In this document: in pieces, positions 16,381-25,177 of the stretch
Layout of the letters: each line of letters opens with the position of its first letter
How positions within the stretch are numbered: position 1 is the stretch's first letter
Translations under genes and position numbers: made by a program
The notes under the pieces: model-generated
Told to the model about the DNA's origin: nothing
What the model saw: the letters and a program-made list of their open reading frames with translations, nothing else
The model's database searches: none
NCBI RefSeq assembly: GCF_000265245.1
Contig: NZ_AJKS02000011.1
Span: forward strand, 42,037-106,036
Length of the DNA stretch: 64,000 nucleotides
Source of the DNA: Halomonas smyrnensis AAD6
GTDB taxonomy: Bacteria > Pseudomonadota > Gammaproteobacteria > Pseudomonadales > Halomonadaceae
Reading direction: 5' to 3'

Positions 16381-17016
16381 TCATCGGGCGCCCCCGTCGT
16401 CGGACGTCGCGACCTCCAGGGCCAGCGTCACCCGCTCGTTGGCGGCGAGTGCACTCAGGCTCACGACCATCGGCGACTCGGCCGCCTCGGGATATCCCTC
16501 GCCGGCGGCGCAGTCCCGGGCGGCGTCCAGCAGGGCCACCAGCGGCGCGCCCTCGGGGCGAGCGACCAGGCGATGATCGACACGCGGCGACCCGACCCGG
16601 AGCCGATAGGCATCGCCGGGCACCGGCTCGTCGATGGCCTCGATCCAGTAGCCGCCGTGGCCGTCGGAGACCTGGCGGCCGCGGCCGGGAATGTGGTCGA
16701 GACCGGCGGCGAAGTCCGGCAGATGGCTGCGCGTGAGCACCATGTGCCCGGCGACGTTGCGATAGCAGTCGAGGACGGTGAAGCCCTCCACCGAATGGTT
16801 CCAGGCCAGGCACCAGCCCTCGCCTTCCGGCATCGGCAGGCGAACCAGCGGCCGGTGCTCGGCGTCGCGGACCGTCAGCGCATGGCCGGGGCAGCCGGCC
16901 AGCGCGGGCGGCGCCAGCCCGCCGAGCAGCAGCACCGCCAGCAGGGCCTTTGCCAGGGCCCGCCACGACGACGGGGCGAGCCTGACGGCTCGCCCCGGGG
17001 TCATCGAACACCTCAT
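16381..17016 (-). CDS. DUF1850 secreted protein
   Basis: 211 residues with an N-terminal hydrophobic export signal (about residues 18-40, ending ALAG). The DUF1850 features WNHSVEGFTVLDCYR and HMVLTRSHLPDFAAGL are clear. DUF1850 genes are habitually found beside TAXI-TRAP genes, and this one sits between receptor and permease, so it probably assists that transporter in the periplasm. Its function is not established. The start at 17016 lies 11 nt after the receptor stop; an alternative Met is at 17004. Confidence 0.8.
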   Translation of the reverse strand: MRCSMTPGRAVRLAPSSWRALAKALLAVLLLGGLAPPALAGCPGHALTVRDAEHRPLVRLPMPEGEGWCLAWNHSVEGFTVLDCYRNVAGHMVLTRSHLPDFAAGLDHIPGRGRQVSDGHGGYWIEAIDEPVPGDAYRLRVGSPRVDHRLVARPEGAPLVALLDAARDCAAGEGYPEAAESPMVVSLSALAANERVTLALEVATSDDGGAR

Positions 17017-17027
17017 CGCGGCGCCCC

Positions 17028-17990
17028 TCAGGGACGCTGACGGTCGGCGATCTCGGCGCCGACTTCCTCGTAGTAGCGCAGCGCGCCGGGATGGAAGGCG
17101 ATCGGCGTGGACTCGACGCTGAACTCGACGGTGGTGTCGTTGGCCGCCGGATGGATGGCGATCAGCTGGTCGGTGTGCTCGAACAGCGTCTGGGTGATCC
17201 GGTAGGCCAGCTCCTCGTCCATCTCGCTGCTCACCGCCAGCACGTTGGGGATGCCGATGGTCTGCACCGCCTCCTCCATGCCCTCGTAGAGCCCGGTCTT
17301 GAGCTCATAGGCGGCGAACACCGGTTCCTCGGCCTGGGCGTTGGCGATCTCCTCGTCGGAGAGGCCGATCAGGCGGATGTCGCGGGTGGTGGCCAGGTTC
17401 ATGATCGAGCTGGTGGGCGGGCCCACGCTCCATAAGCCGGCGTCGATGTCGCCGTCGCGGAGGGCGTCGGCGGTCTCGTTGAAGTTGAGGCGGCGGGCAT
17501 CGATGTCGTCGTAGGTGATGCCGTTGGCCTCCAGCAGGGTGCTGGCGTTGATCTCGGTGCCGCTGCCCGGCGCGCCCACCGAGACGACCTTGCCTTCCAG
17601 ATCGGAGAGCGACTCGATGCCGGAATCGGCCATGGTCACGATCTGCACGGCGTTGGGATAGATCGACGCCAGGGCGCGGATGTTCTCGAGCTGGCGGCCC
17701 TCGAAGTCGCCGGTGCCGTTATAGGCCTGGTAGACGGTGTCGGCCAGCGCCAGCGCCAGGTCGGAGTCGCCGCGCCAGACCAGCCCCATGTTCTCCACCG
17801 AGGCGCCGGTGACCTCGGCCACGGCGTCGTAGCCCTCGACGTGCTCGTTGATCAGCTCGGCGAGGCCGCCGCCGTAGGGATAGTAGGTGCCGCCGGTGCC
17901 ACCGGTGGCGATGGACAGCTGCTGCTGGGCCAGGGCCGCGGGCGCGGCGACCAGCAGAGTCGCGGCGAGTGCCGTCTTGAGTGCGAGCAT
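17028..17990 (-). CDS. TAXI family TRAP transporter solute receptor
   Basis: 320 residues with a signal peptide (1-21, ending ALA). TAXI hallmarks: LSIATGGTGGTYYPYGGGLAELI near the mature N-terminus, NMGLVWRGDSDLALALADT, and VSVGAPGSGTEINA. It captures the solute in the periplasm and passes it to the fused permease encoded two genes downstream. The distance to the divergent sequence is AT-poor; no clear promoter was assigned. Substrate unknown. Confidence 0.92.
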   Translation of the reverse strand: MLALKTALAATLLVAAPAALAQQQLSIATGGTGGTYYPYGGGLAELINEHVEGYDAVAEVTGASVENMGLVWRGDSDLALALADTVYQAYNGTGDFEGRQLENIRALASIYPNAVQIVTMADSGIESLSDLEGKVVSVGAPGSGTEINASTLLEANGITYDDIDARRLNFNETADALRDGDIDAGLWSVGPPTSSIMNLATTRDIRLIGLSDEEIANAQAEEPVFAAYELKTGLYEGMEEAVQTIGIPNVLAVSSEMDEELAYRITQTLFEHTDQLIAIHPAANDTTVEFSVESTPIAFHPGALRYYEEVGAEIADRQRP

Positions 17991-18178
17991 GAAGCCTCCT
18001 GCAGGCGATTCGAGAGAATTGTTGTGCTTGTTGGGCAGCGCCGAGCCAGTCGCTAACTCGCCGATGCGTCTGAAAAAACGCTAGCAGCCCCTCGTCGAAT
18101 CGACCACACCACCAACGTCGATACAGGTCACGAATTTAGACTTTTCTTAACTCTCCCCCTGCGCTGTCGGCCGGGCCG

Positions 18179-19375
18179 TCACTCTCCGACCAGCTCCTTC
18201 ACCTTGGCGACGATATGGGCGCCGATCGGCAGCGCCGAGGTGGCCGCCGGCGACGGCGCGTTGCCCACGTTCACCGTGCGCGGCGTGTTGACGAACAGGA
18301 AGTCGTCGACAAGCCGGCCGTCCCGCGAGACCGCCTGGGCGCGCACCCCGGCCGGATAGGGCGTGAGGTCCTCGAGGGTCAGGCTCGGGCAGTACTTGCG
18401 CACCAGCTCGAGGTAGCCGCGCTTGTGCAGCGAGTTCTTCATCTCCACGAGCCCCGGGCGCAGGTTCCTGCCCAGCACCCGCAGAATGCCGGGGTCGGTG
18501 AACATGCGCGCCAGGTCGATCGGCGAGACGTCGCGCCGGCGGTAGCCCTCGCGCTTGAACGCCAGCACGGCGTTGGGCCCCACGGTGACCGAGCCGTCGA
18601 TCATGCGCGTCAGGTGCACGCCGAGAAACGGCATCGACGGGTCCGGGATCGGGTAGATCAGGTGATTGACGATGGCGTTGTGCCGCTCGGGCAGCCGGTA
18701 GTACTCGCCGCGGAAGGGGCAGATGGTGAAGCCCGGATCCCGGCCCAGCATGCGCACCACCCGGTCGGCCATCAGCCCCGAGCAGGTCACGAGATAGCGC
18801 CCGCGGAACTCGCCGGCGGCGGTCGTCACCACCACCTCCTGGCGCCGCTCCTCGAGCCCTTCGACCTCGGCGCCGTAGCGGATCTCGCCGCCCAGGTGCT
18901 CGAACTCGGCGGCCATGGCGCGGGTCACGGCGCGATAGTCGACGATCCCGCTGGAGGGCACGAAGATGCCGCCGACGCCGGTGATGTTGGGTTCGCGCTC
19001 GGCCAGCGCCTCCGGGCCCAGCCACTCGCGCTCCAGGCCATTGGCCTCGGTGCGCTCCCACAGCGCCTGCATGCGCTGCATCTCCAGGTCGTTGGTGGCC
19101 ACCAGCAGCTTGCCGCAGCTGTCGTAGGGAATCTCGTGGGCGTCGCAAAAGGCCTTGGTGGCGCGGTTGCCCTCCAGGCAGAAGCGCGCCTTGAGGCTGC
19201 CCGGGGTGTAGTAGACCCCGGCATGGATCACGCCGCTGTTGTGGCCGGTCTGGTGACAGGCCGGCTCGCGCTCCTTCTCCAGCACCAGCATCCGGCGGTC
19301 CGGATAGGCCTGCTGGAGCTGCATGGCGGTGGACATGCCGAGAATGCCGCCGCCGATGATGATGAAATCGTACAT
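18179..19375 (-). CDS. lhgO: L-2-hydroxyglutarate oxidase/dehydrogenase
   Basis: 398 residues, FAD-dependent DAO-family enzyme. It oxidises L-2-hydroxyglutarate to 2-oxoglutarate and passes electrons to quinone at the membrane. The dinucleotide fold is GGGILGMSTAMQLQ at residues 8-21, followed by the LhgO signature TGHNSGVIHAGVYY (about 43-56). C-terminal RAQAVSRDGRLVDDF and NAPSPAATSALPIG are family motifs. It follows glaH by 91 nt in the same direction, which matches the csiD-lhgO pair of E. coli. Confidence 0.95.
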   Translation of the reverse strand: MYDFIIIGGGILGMSTAMQLQQAYPDRRMLVLEKEREPACHQTGHNSGVIHAGVYYTPGSLKARFCLEGNRATKAFCDAHEIPYDSCGKLLVATNDLEMQRMQALWERTEANGLEREWLGPEALAEREPNITGVGGIFVPSSGIVDYRAVTRAMAAEFEHLGGEIRYGAEVEGLEERRQEVVVTTAAGEFRGRYLVTCSGLMADRVVRMLGRDPGFTICPFRGEYYRLPERHNAIVNHLIYPIPDPSMPFLGVHLTRMIDGSVTVGPNAVLAFKREGYRRRDVSPIDLARMFTDPGILRVLGRNLRPGLVEMKNSLHKRGYLELVRKYCPSLTLEDLTPYPAGVRAQAVSRDGRLVDDFLFVNTPRTVNVGNAPSPAATSALPIGAHIVAKVKELVGE

Positions 19376-19466
19376 GCCGTCCTCGTTCCTGCTGTAGGGG
19401 CGTCCATTAGGCGCGTTTTCCGGAGCCCTCGATAGGCCCCGGACCGGCCCATGGCCCGCGGCGTCT

Positions 19467-20447
19467 TCAACGCTGACGCGAGCGGCGCAGCGTGGCGGCG
19501 TGGGTGAAGTAGCCGCGCTGGCGCATCAGCTCGCGGCGAAGCTCAGGATGCGGCGTGAAACGATCCCGGCCGTGCAGCCAGAAGTGGTTGTTGATCAAAA
19601 GGAAGCTGCCCACCGGATTGGGCACCGAGAGGATCCCCGCGCTGCCCTCCAGCGACGCGGACAGATCGCACAGCCAGTTGCCCTCCTCGAAGTCCTTCGG
19701 CTGCACGAACTGGTCGATGTAGGACATGACCGGCCGCCCCTCGCGATCCACGTCGAACACCGGATGGAAGACATCCGCGGCGACCTTCTTGCTCGGCGGC
19801 GCCGCCCAGCGCATCTCGCGGTGCGCCAGCGGATGGCGATAGAAGCGCTCCAGCTCCTCCCAGTCGTCCAGGTGCAGCAGCAGCGAATCGCCGCCCTGCA
19901 TGTGCTGCTCGTCGATCTTCATCATCAGCACGTAGTCGGTGTCCTGCTCGACGAAGGTGCCGTCGTTGTGCAGCTCCATCACCCGATGCGGCTGGCGCAG
20001 GTAGCTGTCGGACTCGTCGACGTTCCTGACCACGAAGCGCGCATAGAACTGGCCACTCATGGCATCGAAGTTGGAACGCCCCATCAGGTGCGCCACGGCG
20101 GTGGCGAACTTGACCATCTCCTCGGCCTGGGCGACGTCGTCCAGGCCCTCGGGCACCACCTGCAGCCCGCCGGTGGCGCGATCCACCAGGCTGTTGATCA
20201 GCACCGGCTGCAGGGTGTTGCCGCACAGGTCATCGAGGATCTTCGCCACCCGGAAGCGCAGCATCGACTTGTACTCCAGCGCCTGCACCGGCCAGTCGGC
20301 CACGGCCTCGACGAAGGCCTCGACGACCTCGCGGGAGAAGGTCATCTGCAGCAGGCGCGGCGACTGCGCCGACGGCGTCAGGGTGAAGCCCTGCGGGTCG
20401 GCGGGCAGCGGCATGGCGAGTTCGGGAATCCGGGTCAGCGCGGTCAT
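19467..20447 (-). CDS. glaH: Glutarate 2-hydroxylase (CsiD), Fe(II)/2-oxoglutarate dependent
   Basis: 326 residues. GlaH hydroxylates glutarate to L-2-hydroxyglutarate, using 2-oxoglutarate and O2. The iron triad is intact at the same numbers as the E. coli enzyme: His160 and Asp162 (ELHNDGTF) and His292 ([12 protein letters not shown]). Product goes to LhgO encoded just downstream, so glutarate from lysine breakdown ends as 2-oxoglutarate. The gabDTP part of the E. coli operon is absent here; an APC permease gene lies upstream instead. An AT-rich promoter region precedes the gene. Confidence 0.95.
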   Translation of the reverse strand: MTALTRIPELAMPLPADPQGFTLTPSAQSPRLLQMTFSREVVEAFVEAVADWPVQALEYKSMLRFRVAKILDDLCGNTLQPVLINSLVDRATGGLQVVPEGLDDVAQAEEMVKFATAVAHLMGRSNFDAMSGQFYARFVVRNVDESDSYLRQPHRVMELHNDGTFVEQDTDYVLMMKIDEQHMQGGDSLLLHLDDWEELERFYRHPLAHREMRWAAPPSKKVAADVFHPVFDVDREGRPVMSYIDQFVQPKDFEEGNWLCDLSASLEGSAGILSVPNPVGSFLLINNHFWLHGRDRFTPHPELRRELMRQRGYFTHAATLRRSRQR

Positions 20448-20469
20448 CGGGGCTCCAGGGTGTCGAGGA

Positions 20470-20520
20470 TCGATGGATCAAAAATATCTACATTTTTATA
20501 AAACATCAACAAAATACCGC
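20470..20520 (-). promoter_or_regulatory. AT-rich control region upstream of glaH
   Basis: Strikingly AT-rich for this genome. On the minus strand it holds TGTTGAT and TGTAGAT direct repeats around the palindrome TTTTATAAAA (20494-20503). A related TTGTTG-TTTAT stretch lies upstream of the APC permease gene. Candidate regulator sites; the regulator is not identified. Confidence 0.5.
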
Positions 20521-20566
20521 CTACCCCACAGGAGCCGCATTGGAGAAGAGTCGAAGCACCAGCAAC

Positions 20567-20596
20567 AAAAAGACCCCGGCCACAGGGCCGGGGTCT
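20567..20596 (-). terminator. Rho-independent terminator of the APC permease gene
   Basis: On the minus strand an 11-bp stem AGACCCCGGCC / GGCCGGGGTCT with a 4-nt loop is followed by a T-run (TTTTTG). Confidence 0.88.
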
Positions 20597-20625
20597 CGGT
20601 CAGGCGGGCGGCGATATCAGGCCCG

Positions 20626-22044
20626 TCAGGACGAGGACTGGGCCAGCTCGCGCTGCATCATCCGATCGCTGTAGTCGACGCCGTAACGCGCCCGCGACCA
20701 GCCGTAGAGGGCCAGGCCGACCAGCATCCAGCCGGCGAACAGCGCCCACTCGAAGGGCGACAGGGCCGACGGGCTGCCGGGCAGGTAGAGGCCGATCAGC
20801 GCCAGGGAGAGGATCACCGACAGCGCCCCCACGGTCTTGCCACGGCGCACCTTGAAGGGTCGCACCAGTTCCGGCTCGCGGCGACGCAGCAGCACGAAGG
20901 ACAGCGACACGAAGAGGTAGGCGATGACGATGCCCAGCCCGCCGGCGACCACCAGCCACACCAGGGCCGGGCGCCCCAGCAGCGGAGCGGCGGCGGACAG
21001 CGCCCCCATCACCAGCACGGCGTTGGTGGGCGTGCGATGCTCCGGGTGCAGCCGGGCCAGGAAGGCCGGCAGCATGCCGGAGTGCGCCAGGGCATAGATC
21101 GCCCGGGAACCGCCGATAAAGAAGGCGTTCCAGCTGGTGATGATGCCGGCGATGCCGGCCAGGATCATCAGGTTCTCCGCCCAGGGCGTCTGGAAGACCG
21201 CCTGCATGGCCGCCGGCACCGCCAGCGAGCTCTCGGACAGCGCCGCAGGATCCAGCATCAGCGCGGTGCCGAGGATCATGAGCCCGTACCAGAACACCGC
21301 CAGCACCACCGAGATCATCAGCACCCGGCCGATCTCCTTGAACGGCAGGTCGATCTCCTCGGCGGCCTGGGGAATGACGTCGAAGCCGACGAACATGAAC
21401 GGCACCATGATGATCACCGTCATGATGCCGCCGATCACGCCGCCCTCGACGTTGAACAGCGGTTCCATGGTGGTGGTGCTGCCCTCGAACAGCGACCCGG
21501 TGATGAACATCACGCCGACCGCCAGGATCAGCAGGGTCACCACCTTCTGCACCAGCGCGGCGGTGCGCACGCCGAGGTAGTTGATCCAGGTCATCGCCAG
21601 CGCGCCGACCACGCCGACGGCCACCCAGGTCGCCTTCACGTCCCAGCCGGCGATGGTCCACATCTGTCCCACCGCATAGTCGGGAAACAGATGCTCGACC
21701 ACGGTGGGCAGCGCCACCGCCTCGAAGGACACCACGCTGACATAGCCCAGGGTGATGGCCCAGGTGCAGAGAAAGGAAGGGAAATGGCCCATGGCGCGAT
21801 AGCTGTAGACGTGCTCGCCGCCCACCTGGGGCATGGCCGAGGCAAGCTCGGCATAGGTCAGCCCCACCAGCACGATCACCGCGCCACCGATCAGGAACGC
21901 CGTGATGGCACCCAGGCTGCCCGCCGACTGAATCCAGTTGCCGGTCATCACGATCCAGCCCCAGCCGATCATCGCGCCGAAGGCCAGGGCCAGCACGTCC
22001 TTGCGCGCCAGCACGCGCGAGAGATGCGTTGTATCGCTGTTCAT
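20626..22044 (-). CDS. APC superfamily amino-acid permease
   Basis: 472 residues, twelve predicted helices. The N-terminal helix LALAFGAMIGWGWIVMTGNWIQSAGSLG is the APC substrate-binding region, and VGGEHVYSYRAMG and VPFMFVGFDVIPQAAEE are family motifs. The start at 22044 (MNSDTTHL) has AAGGACAC upstream; upstream in-frame residues have no homology. It has its own promoter region and terminator and precedes glaH-lhgO in the same direction. By analogy with gabP in the E. coli csiD operon, it may import lysine, 5-aminovalerate or a related compound; this is inference. Confidence 0.88.
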   Translation of the reverse strand: MNSDTTHLSRVLARKDVLALAFGAMIGWGWIVMTGNWIQSAGSLGAITAFLIGGAVIVLVGLTYAELASAMPQVGGEHVYSYRAMGHFPSFLCTWAITLGYVSVVSFEAVALPTVVEHLFPDYAVGQMWTIAGWDVKATWVAVGVVGALAMTWINYLGVRTAALVQKVVTLLILAVGVMFITGSLFEGSTTTMEPLFNVEGGVIGGIMTVIIMVPFMFVGFDVIPQAAEEIDLPFKEIGRVLMISVVLAVFWYGLMILGTALMLDPAALSESSLAVPAAMQAVFQTPWAENLMILAGIAGIITSWNAFFIGGSRAIYALAHSGMLPAFLARLHPEHRTPTNAVLVMGALSAAAPLLGRPALVWLVVAGGLGIVIAYLFVSLSFVLLRRREPELVRPFKVRRGKTVGALSVILSLALIGLYLPGSPSALSPFEWALFAGWMLVGLALYGWSRARYGVDYSDRMMQRELAQSSS

Positions 22045-22292
22045 TTTACAGTGTCCTTGAGTCGCGACATGAAACGTTGTATTTATCGAACGATGTTGAA
22101 AATAAACAACAATTGCGACGAATTCAAACTCTTTCCCTGGCCAGAGAAGGCCTTGCCTTTGCGGTTTCCGCCATCGAGAAATCTCGTACGCGACACCGGC
22201 TCCTCTCCCGACCACTCTCCCCCTTTCGACCACTAGCGAAACGCGTCAAAAGGCTTCATGCTGTAGCGGTCGATTCTGTCCTGTGGAGCATC

Positions 22293-22568
22293 ATGAGCAC
22301 GGCAAGCTTTTCCAACGCGGAACTCCTCGACCCTCCGCGACGATGCCCTGACCTCGACGTCAGGGACCTGGAACAACGTACGCGCCTCATGCGCATCATC
22401 ACCCGGCTGATCGCCGTATCGGATCTCGGCAACCGCGAGATCGCCCGCCGCGCGGGCCTGCCCATGCAGAAGATCAGCGACCTCCTCGCCGGCCGCCTGG
22501 AGCAGCTCACCCTCGATGAGCTACAGGCACTGCGCAACACCATCGACCACGAACTCACGCCACCCTAG
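22293..22568 (+). CDS. Small XRE-type helix-turn-helix protein
   Basis: 91 residues. The HTH spans about residues 35-85: RIITRLIAVSDLGNREIARRAGLPMQKISDLLAGRLEQLTLDELQAL is the Xre/HigA-like fold (HTH_37 style), read in pieces. GGAG stands 6 nt before the ATG. It is divergent from the APC permease with 248 nt between. There is no toxin-like gene next to it, so it is either a stand-alone regulator, perhaps of the permease, or an orphan antitoxin. Confidence 0.72.
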   Translation: MSTASFSNAELLDPPRRCPDLDVRDLEQRTRLMRIITRLIAVSDLGNREIARRAGLPMQKISDLLAGRLEQLTLDELQALRNTIDHELTPP

Positions 22569-22657
22569 CCGCCCGGCGATCCGCTCGCCCGCGACCAGGG
22601 TCCGGGCCGGCCTGTCCGGCCCTCTGCCTCATGGATTCGAGATCAGGGAGATTCCCG

Positions 22658-23329
22658 ATGCGCCACCTCGTGACCGGCCTGCTGCTGGCCGCCTCGCTGC
22701 CCGCCCTGGCCGATGGCCAGGCCACCCTCGAGAGCCGCTCAGACCAGGGCAACGCCACCATGGAAGTCAGCTGGGCGGGCGATGACCTGCGCATGGACTT
22801 CCCCCAGCAGGCCCAGGCGGGCTTCATGCTGCTCAAGGACGGCAACGGCTACATGGTGACCGAGATGCAGGGCCAGACCCTGGTCATGGACATGGCCCGC
22901 CTCAAGCAGATGGCCGAGAGCATGGGCAACGACCAGGCCATGGCCGGGCTGACCAGCCAGCAGGCCGACTCGATCGAGTCCCTCGAGGCCACCGGCGAGC
23001 AGGAAACCATCGCCGGCCTGGAAGGCGAGGTCTACCAGCTGGCCTGGACCGACAAGGCCGGCAACGCCCACGACGATACCCTGGTGCTGAGCGACGACGA
23101 TCAGGTCCGCGAGCTGATGAGCGCCTTCCACGCCTACCAGCGGACCATGACCGGCGAGCCCGACCCGATCGCCACGGCGCTGGAGGAAGAAGGACTCGGC
23201 ATGCTGCGCTTCGGCGACCGCTTCCGGATCGCCTCGCTGTCCGACGAGACGCCGGCCGCCTCGGCCTTCGAGCTGCCCGAGAACGCCATGACCTTCGACG
23301 ACATGATGGGCGACGCCCTCTCGCAGTAA
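22658..23329 (+). CDS. Secreted protein of unknown function
   Basis: 223 residues with a clear signal peptide (residues 1-18, ending ALA). The mature part is acidic and starts with a beta-rich stretch (QATLESRSDQGNATMEVSWAGDDLRMDF), followed by a Met/Gln-rich helix (MDMARLKQMAESMGNDQAMAG). It somewhat resembles DUF4412-type periplasmic proteins, but I cannot assign it. GGAG lies 10 nt before the ATG; an in-frame ATG at 22631 would precede the signal. A bidirectional terminator follows. Confidence 0.7.
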   Translation: MRHLVTGLLLAASLPALADGQATLESRSDQGNATMEVSWAGDDLRMDFPQQAQAGFMLLKDGNGYMVTEMQGQTLVMDMARLKQMAESMGNDQAMAGLTSQQADSIESLEATGEQETIAGLEGEVYQLAWTDKAGNAHDDTLVLSDDDQVRELMSAFHAYQRTMTGEPDPIATALEEEGLGMLRFGDRFRIASLSDETPAASAFELPENAMTFDDMMGDALSQ

Positions 23330-23370
23330 GCGCGGCCGCCACCGGGCTTTGCCTTACCGGCCCGCCACGA

Positions 23371-23398
23371 ACGACGCCGCCCCTCGGGGCGGCGTCGT
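23371..23398. terminator. Bidirectional terminator between secreted-protein gene and ilvD
   Basis: A 13-bp perfect stem ACGACGCCGCCCC / GGGGCGGCGTCGT with a minimal loop, between convergent genes. Confidence 0.75.
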
Positions 23399-23419
23399 CG
23401 TGTCTGGCGTGTGGCGACG

Positions 23420-25108
23420 CTAGTCGGCCCGGTCGGTCACCGCCCCGGTCGAGGCGGAGCTCACCGTGCGCGCGTACTTGGCCAGCACCCCGCGGGTGTA
23501 GCGCGGCGCCGGCCGCTGCCAGGCCGCGCGGCGGCGTTCGAGTTCCTCGACGGTGAGCGCGACATTGATGGTGTCGGCCTCGGCGTCGAGGGTGATGGTG
23601 TCGCCGTCCTCGACCAGCGCCAACGGGCCGCCGTCGAAGGCCTCTGGCGTCACGTGGCCGACCACGAAGCCGTGGCTGCCGCCGGAGAAGCGGCCGTCGG
23701 TGATCAGGGCCACCTCGCTGCCGAGCCCGCGCCCCATGATCGCCGAGGTCGGGGTGAGCATCTCGCGCATGCCGGGCCCGCCGCGGGGCCCCTCGTAGCG
23801 GATCACCACCACGTCGCCGGCCACCACGCTGCCGTCGTTGATGCGCGCCTGGGCCTCCTCCTCGGAGCCGAACACCCGGGCCGTGCCCGAGAAGCGGGTG
23901 CCCTCCTTGCCGGTGATCTTGGCCACCGCCCCCTCCGGGGCCAGGTTGCCGTGCAGCACGCGCAGGTGGCTCTGGGCCTTCAGCGGCGCCTCGAGGGGCG
24001 CGATGATCACCTGGTCCTCGGGATAGGGCGCCACCTTGGCCAGGTTCTCGGCCAGCGTGGCGCCGGTCACGGTCAGGCAGTCGCCGTGCAAGAGCCCGGC
24101 GTCGAGCAGGGTCTTCATCAGCGGCTGGATGCCGCCGATCTCGACCAGCTCGCTCATCATGTACTGGCCGCTGGGGCGCAGGTCGGCGAGCACCGGCACC
24201 CGCTTGCCGATCGCGGTGAAGTCGTCGAGGGTGATCGACACGCCGATGGCGTCGGCCATGGCGATCAGGTGCAGCACCGCATTGGTGGAGCCGCCCAGGG
24301 CGATCACCACGGTGATGGCGTTCTCGAAGGCCTCGCGGGTCATGATGTCCGAGGGCGTGATGTCGCGCTCGAGCAGCGTCAGCACCGCCTCCCCCGCCGC
24401 CCGGCTGTCGTCGCGCTTGTTGCGCGACACGGCGTTCTGCGCCGAGCTGCCGGGCAGGCTCATGCCCAGCGCCTCGATGGCCGAGGCCATGGTGTTGGCG
24501 GTGTACATGCCGCCGCAGGAACCGGGCCCGGGAATCGCCGTCTCCTCGATCCGCTTGACGTCGATGAGGTCGAGATCGCCGCGGCTGTGGGCGCCCATGG
24601 CCTCGAACACCGAGACGATGTCGGTGTGCCCCTCGCCGGGCAGGATGGTGCCGCCGTAGACGAAGACACTGGGCCGGTCGAGCCGTGCCAGGCCGATCAG
24701 GCAGCCGGGCATGTTCTTGTCGCAGCCGCCGATGGCCACCAGGCCATCGAAGCCCTCGCAGCCGGCCACCGTCTCGATGGAATCGGCGATCACCTCCCGC
24801 GACACCAGCGAGTACTTCATGCCCTCGGTGCCGTTGGCGATGCCGTCGGAGATGGTGATGGTGTTGAAGATCACGCCCTTGCCGCCGGCCGCATCGGCGC
24901 CGGCGCTGGCCTGCTCGGCCAGCTCGCCGATATGGCTGTTGCAGGGCGTGACGCGGCTCCAGGTGGAGGCGATGCCCACCTGGGGCCGGGTGAAGTCGTC
25001 GTCATTGAAGCCTACCGCGCGCAGCATGGCACGGCTGGCCGACTTGCCGACGCCGTCCACCACCGGGGCGGAATGGCGACGGCGTGGATCCTGTGGCGTA
25101 TCACTCAT
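23420..25108 (-). CDS. ilvD: Dihydroxy-acid dehydratase
   Basis: 562 residues, the shorter IlvD class. It dehydrates 2,3-dihydroxy-isovalerate and -methylvalerate in valine, isoleucine and leucine synthesis, using an iron-sulfur cluster. Cluster cysteines are at 56 (TPCNSHIGE), 129 (GGCDKNMPG) and 198 ([12 protein letters not shown]). [12 protein letters not shown] and [15 protein letters not shown] are family motifs. Followed downstream on the same strand is nothing; upstream is the SSS transporter gene, 69 nt away and in the same direction, so the two could share a transcript that starts at the TPP riboswitch. Confidence 0.95.
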   Translation of the reverse strand: MSDTPQDPRRRHSAPVVDGVGKSASRAMLRAVGFNDDDFTRPQVGIASTWSRVTPCNSHIGELAEQASAGADAAGGKGVIFNTITISDGIANGTEGMKYSLVSREVIADSIETVAGCEGFDGLVAIGGCDKNMPGCLIGLARLDRPSVFVYGGTILPGEGHTDIVSVFEAMGAHSRGDLDLIDVKRIEETAIPGPGSCGGMYTANTMASAIEALGMSLPGSSAQNAVSRNKRDDSRAAGEAVLTLLERDITPSDIMTREAFENAITVVIALGGSTNAVLHLIAMADAIGVSITLDDFTAIGKRVPVLADLRPSGQYMMSELVEIGGIQPLMKTLLDAGLLHGDCLTVTGATLAENLAKVAPYPEDQVIIAPLEAPLKAQSHLRVLHGNLAPEGAVAKITGKEGTRFSGTARVFGSEEEAQARINDGSVVAGDVVVIRYEGPRGGPGMREMLTPTSAIMGRGLGSEVALITDGRFSGGSHGFVVGHVTPEAFDGGPLALVEDGDTITLDAEADTINVALTVEELERRRAAWQRPAPRYTRGVLAKYARTVSSASTGAVTDRAD

Positions 25109-25177
25109 GGCACGGCTCCTTCGTCAGGTCGGGATGACCCTCAGAGGGTGGCGGTCATCCGCCGGCCTGGCAACCGT

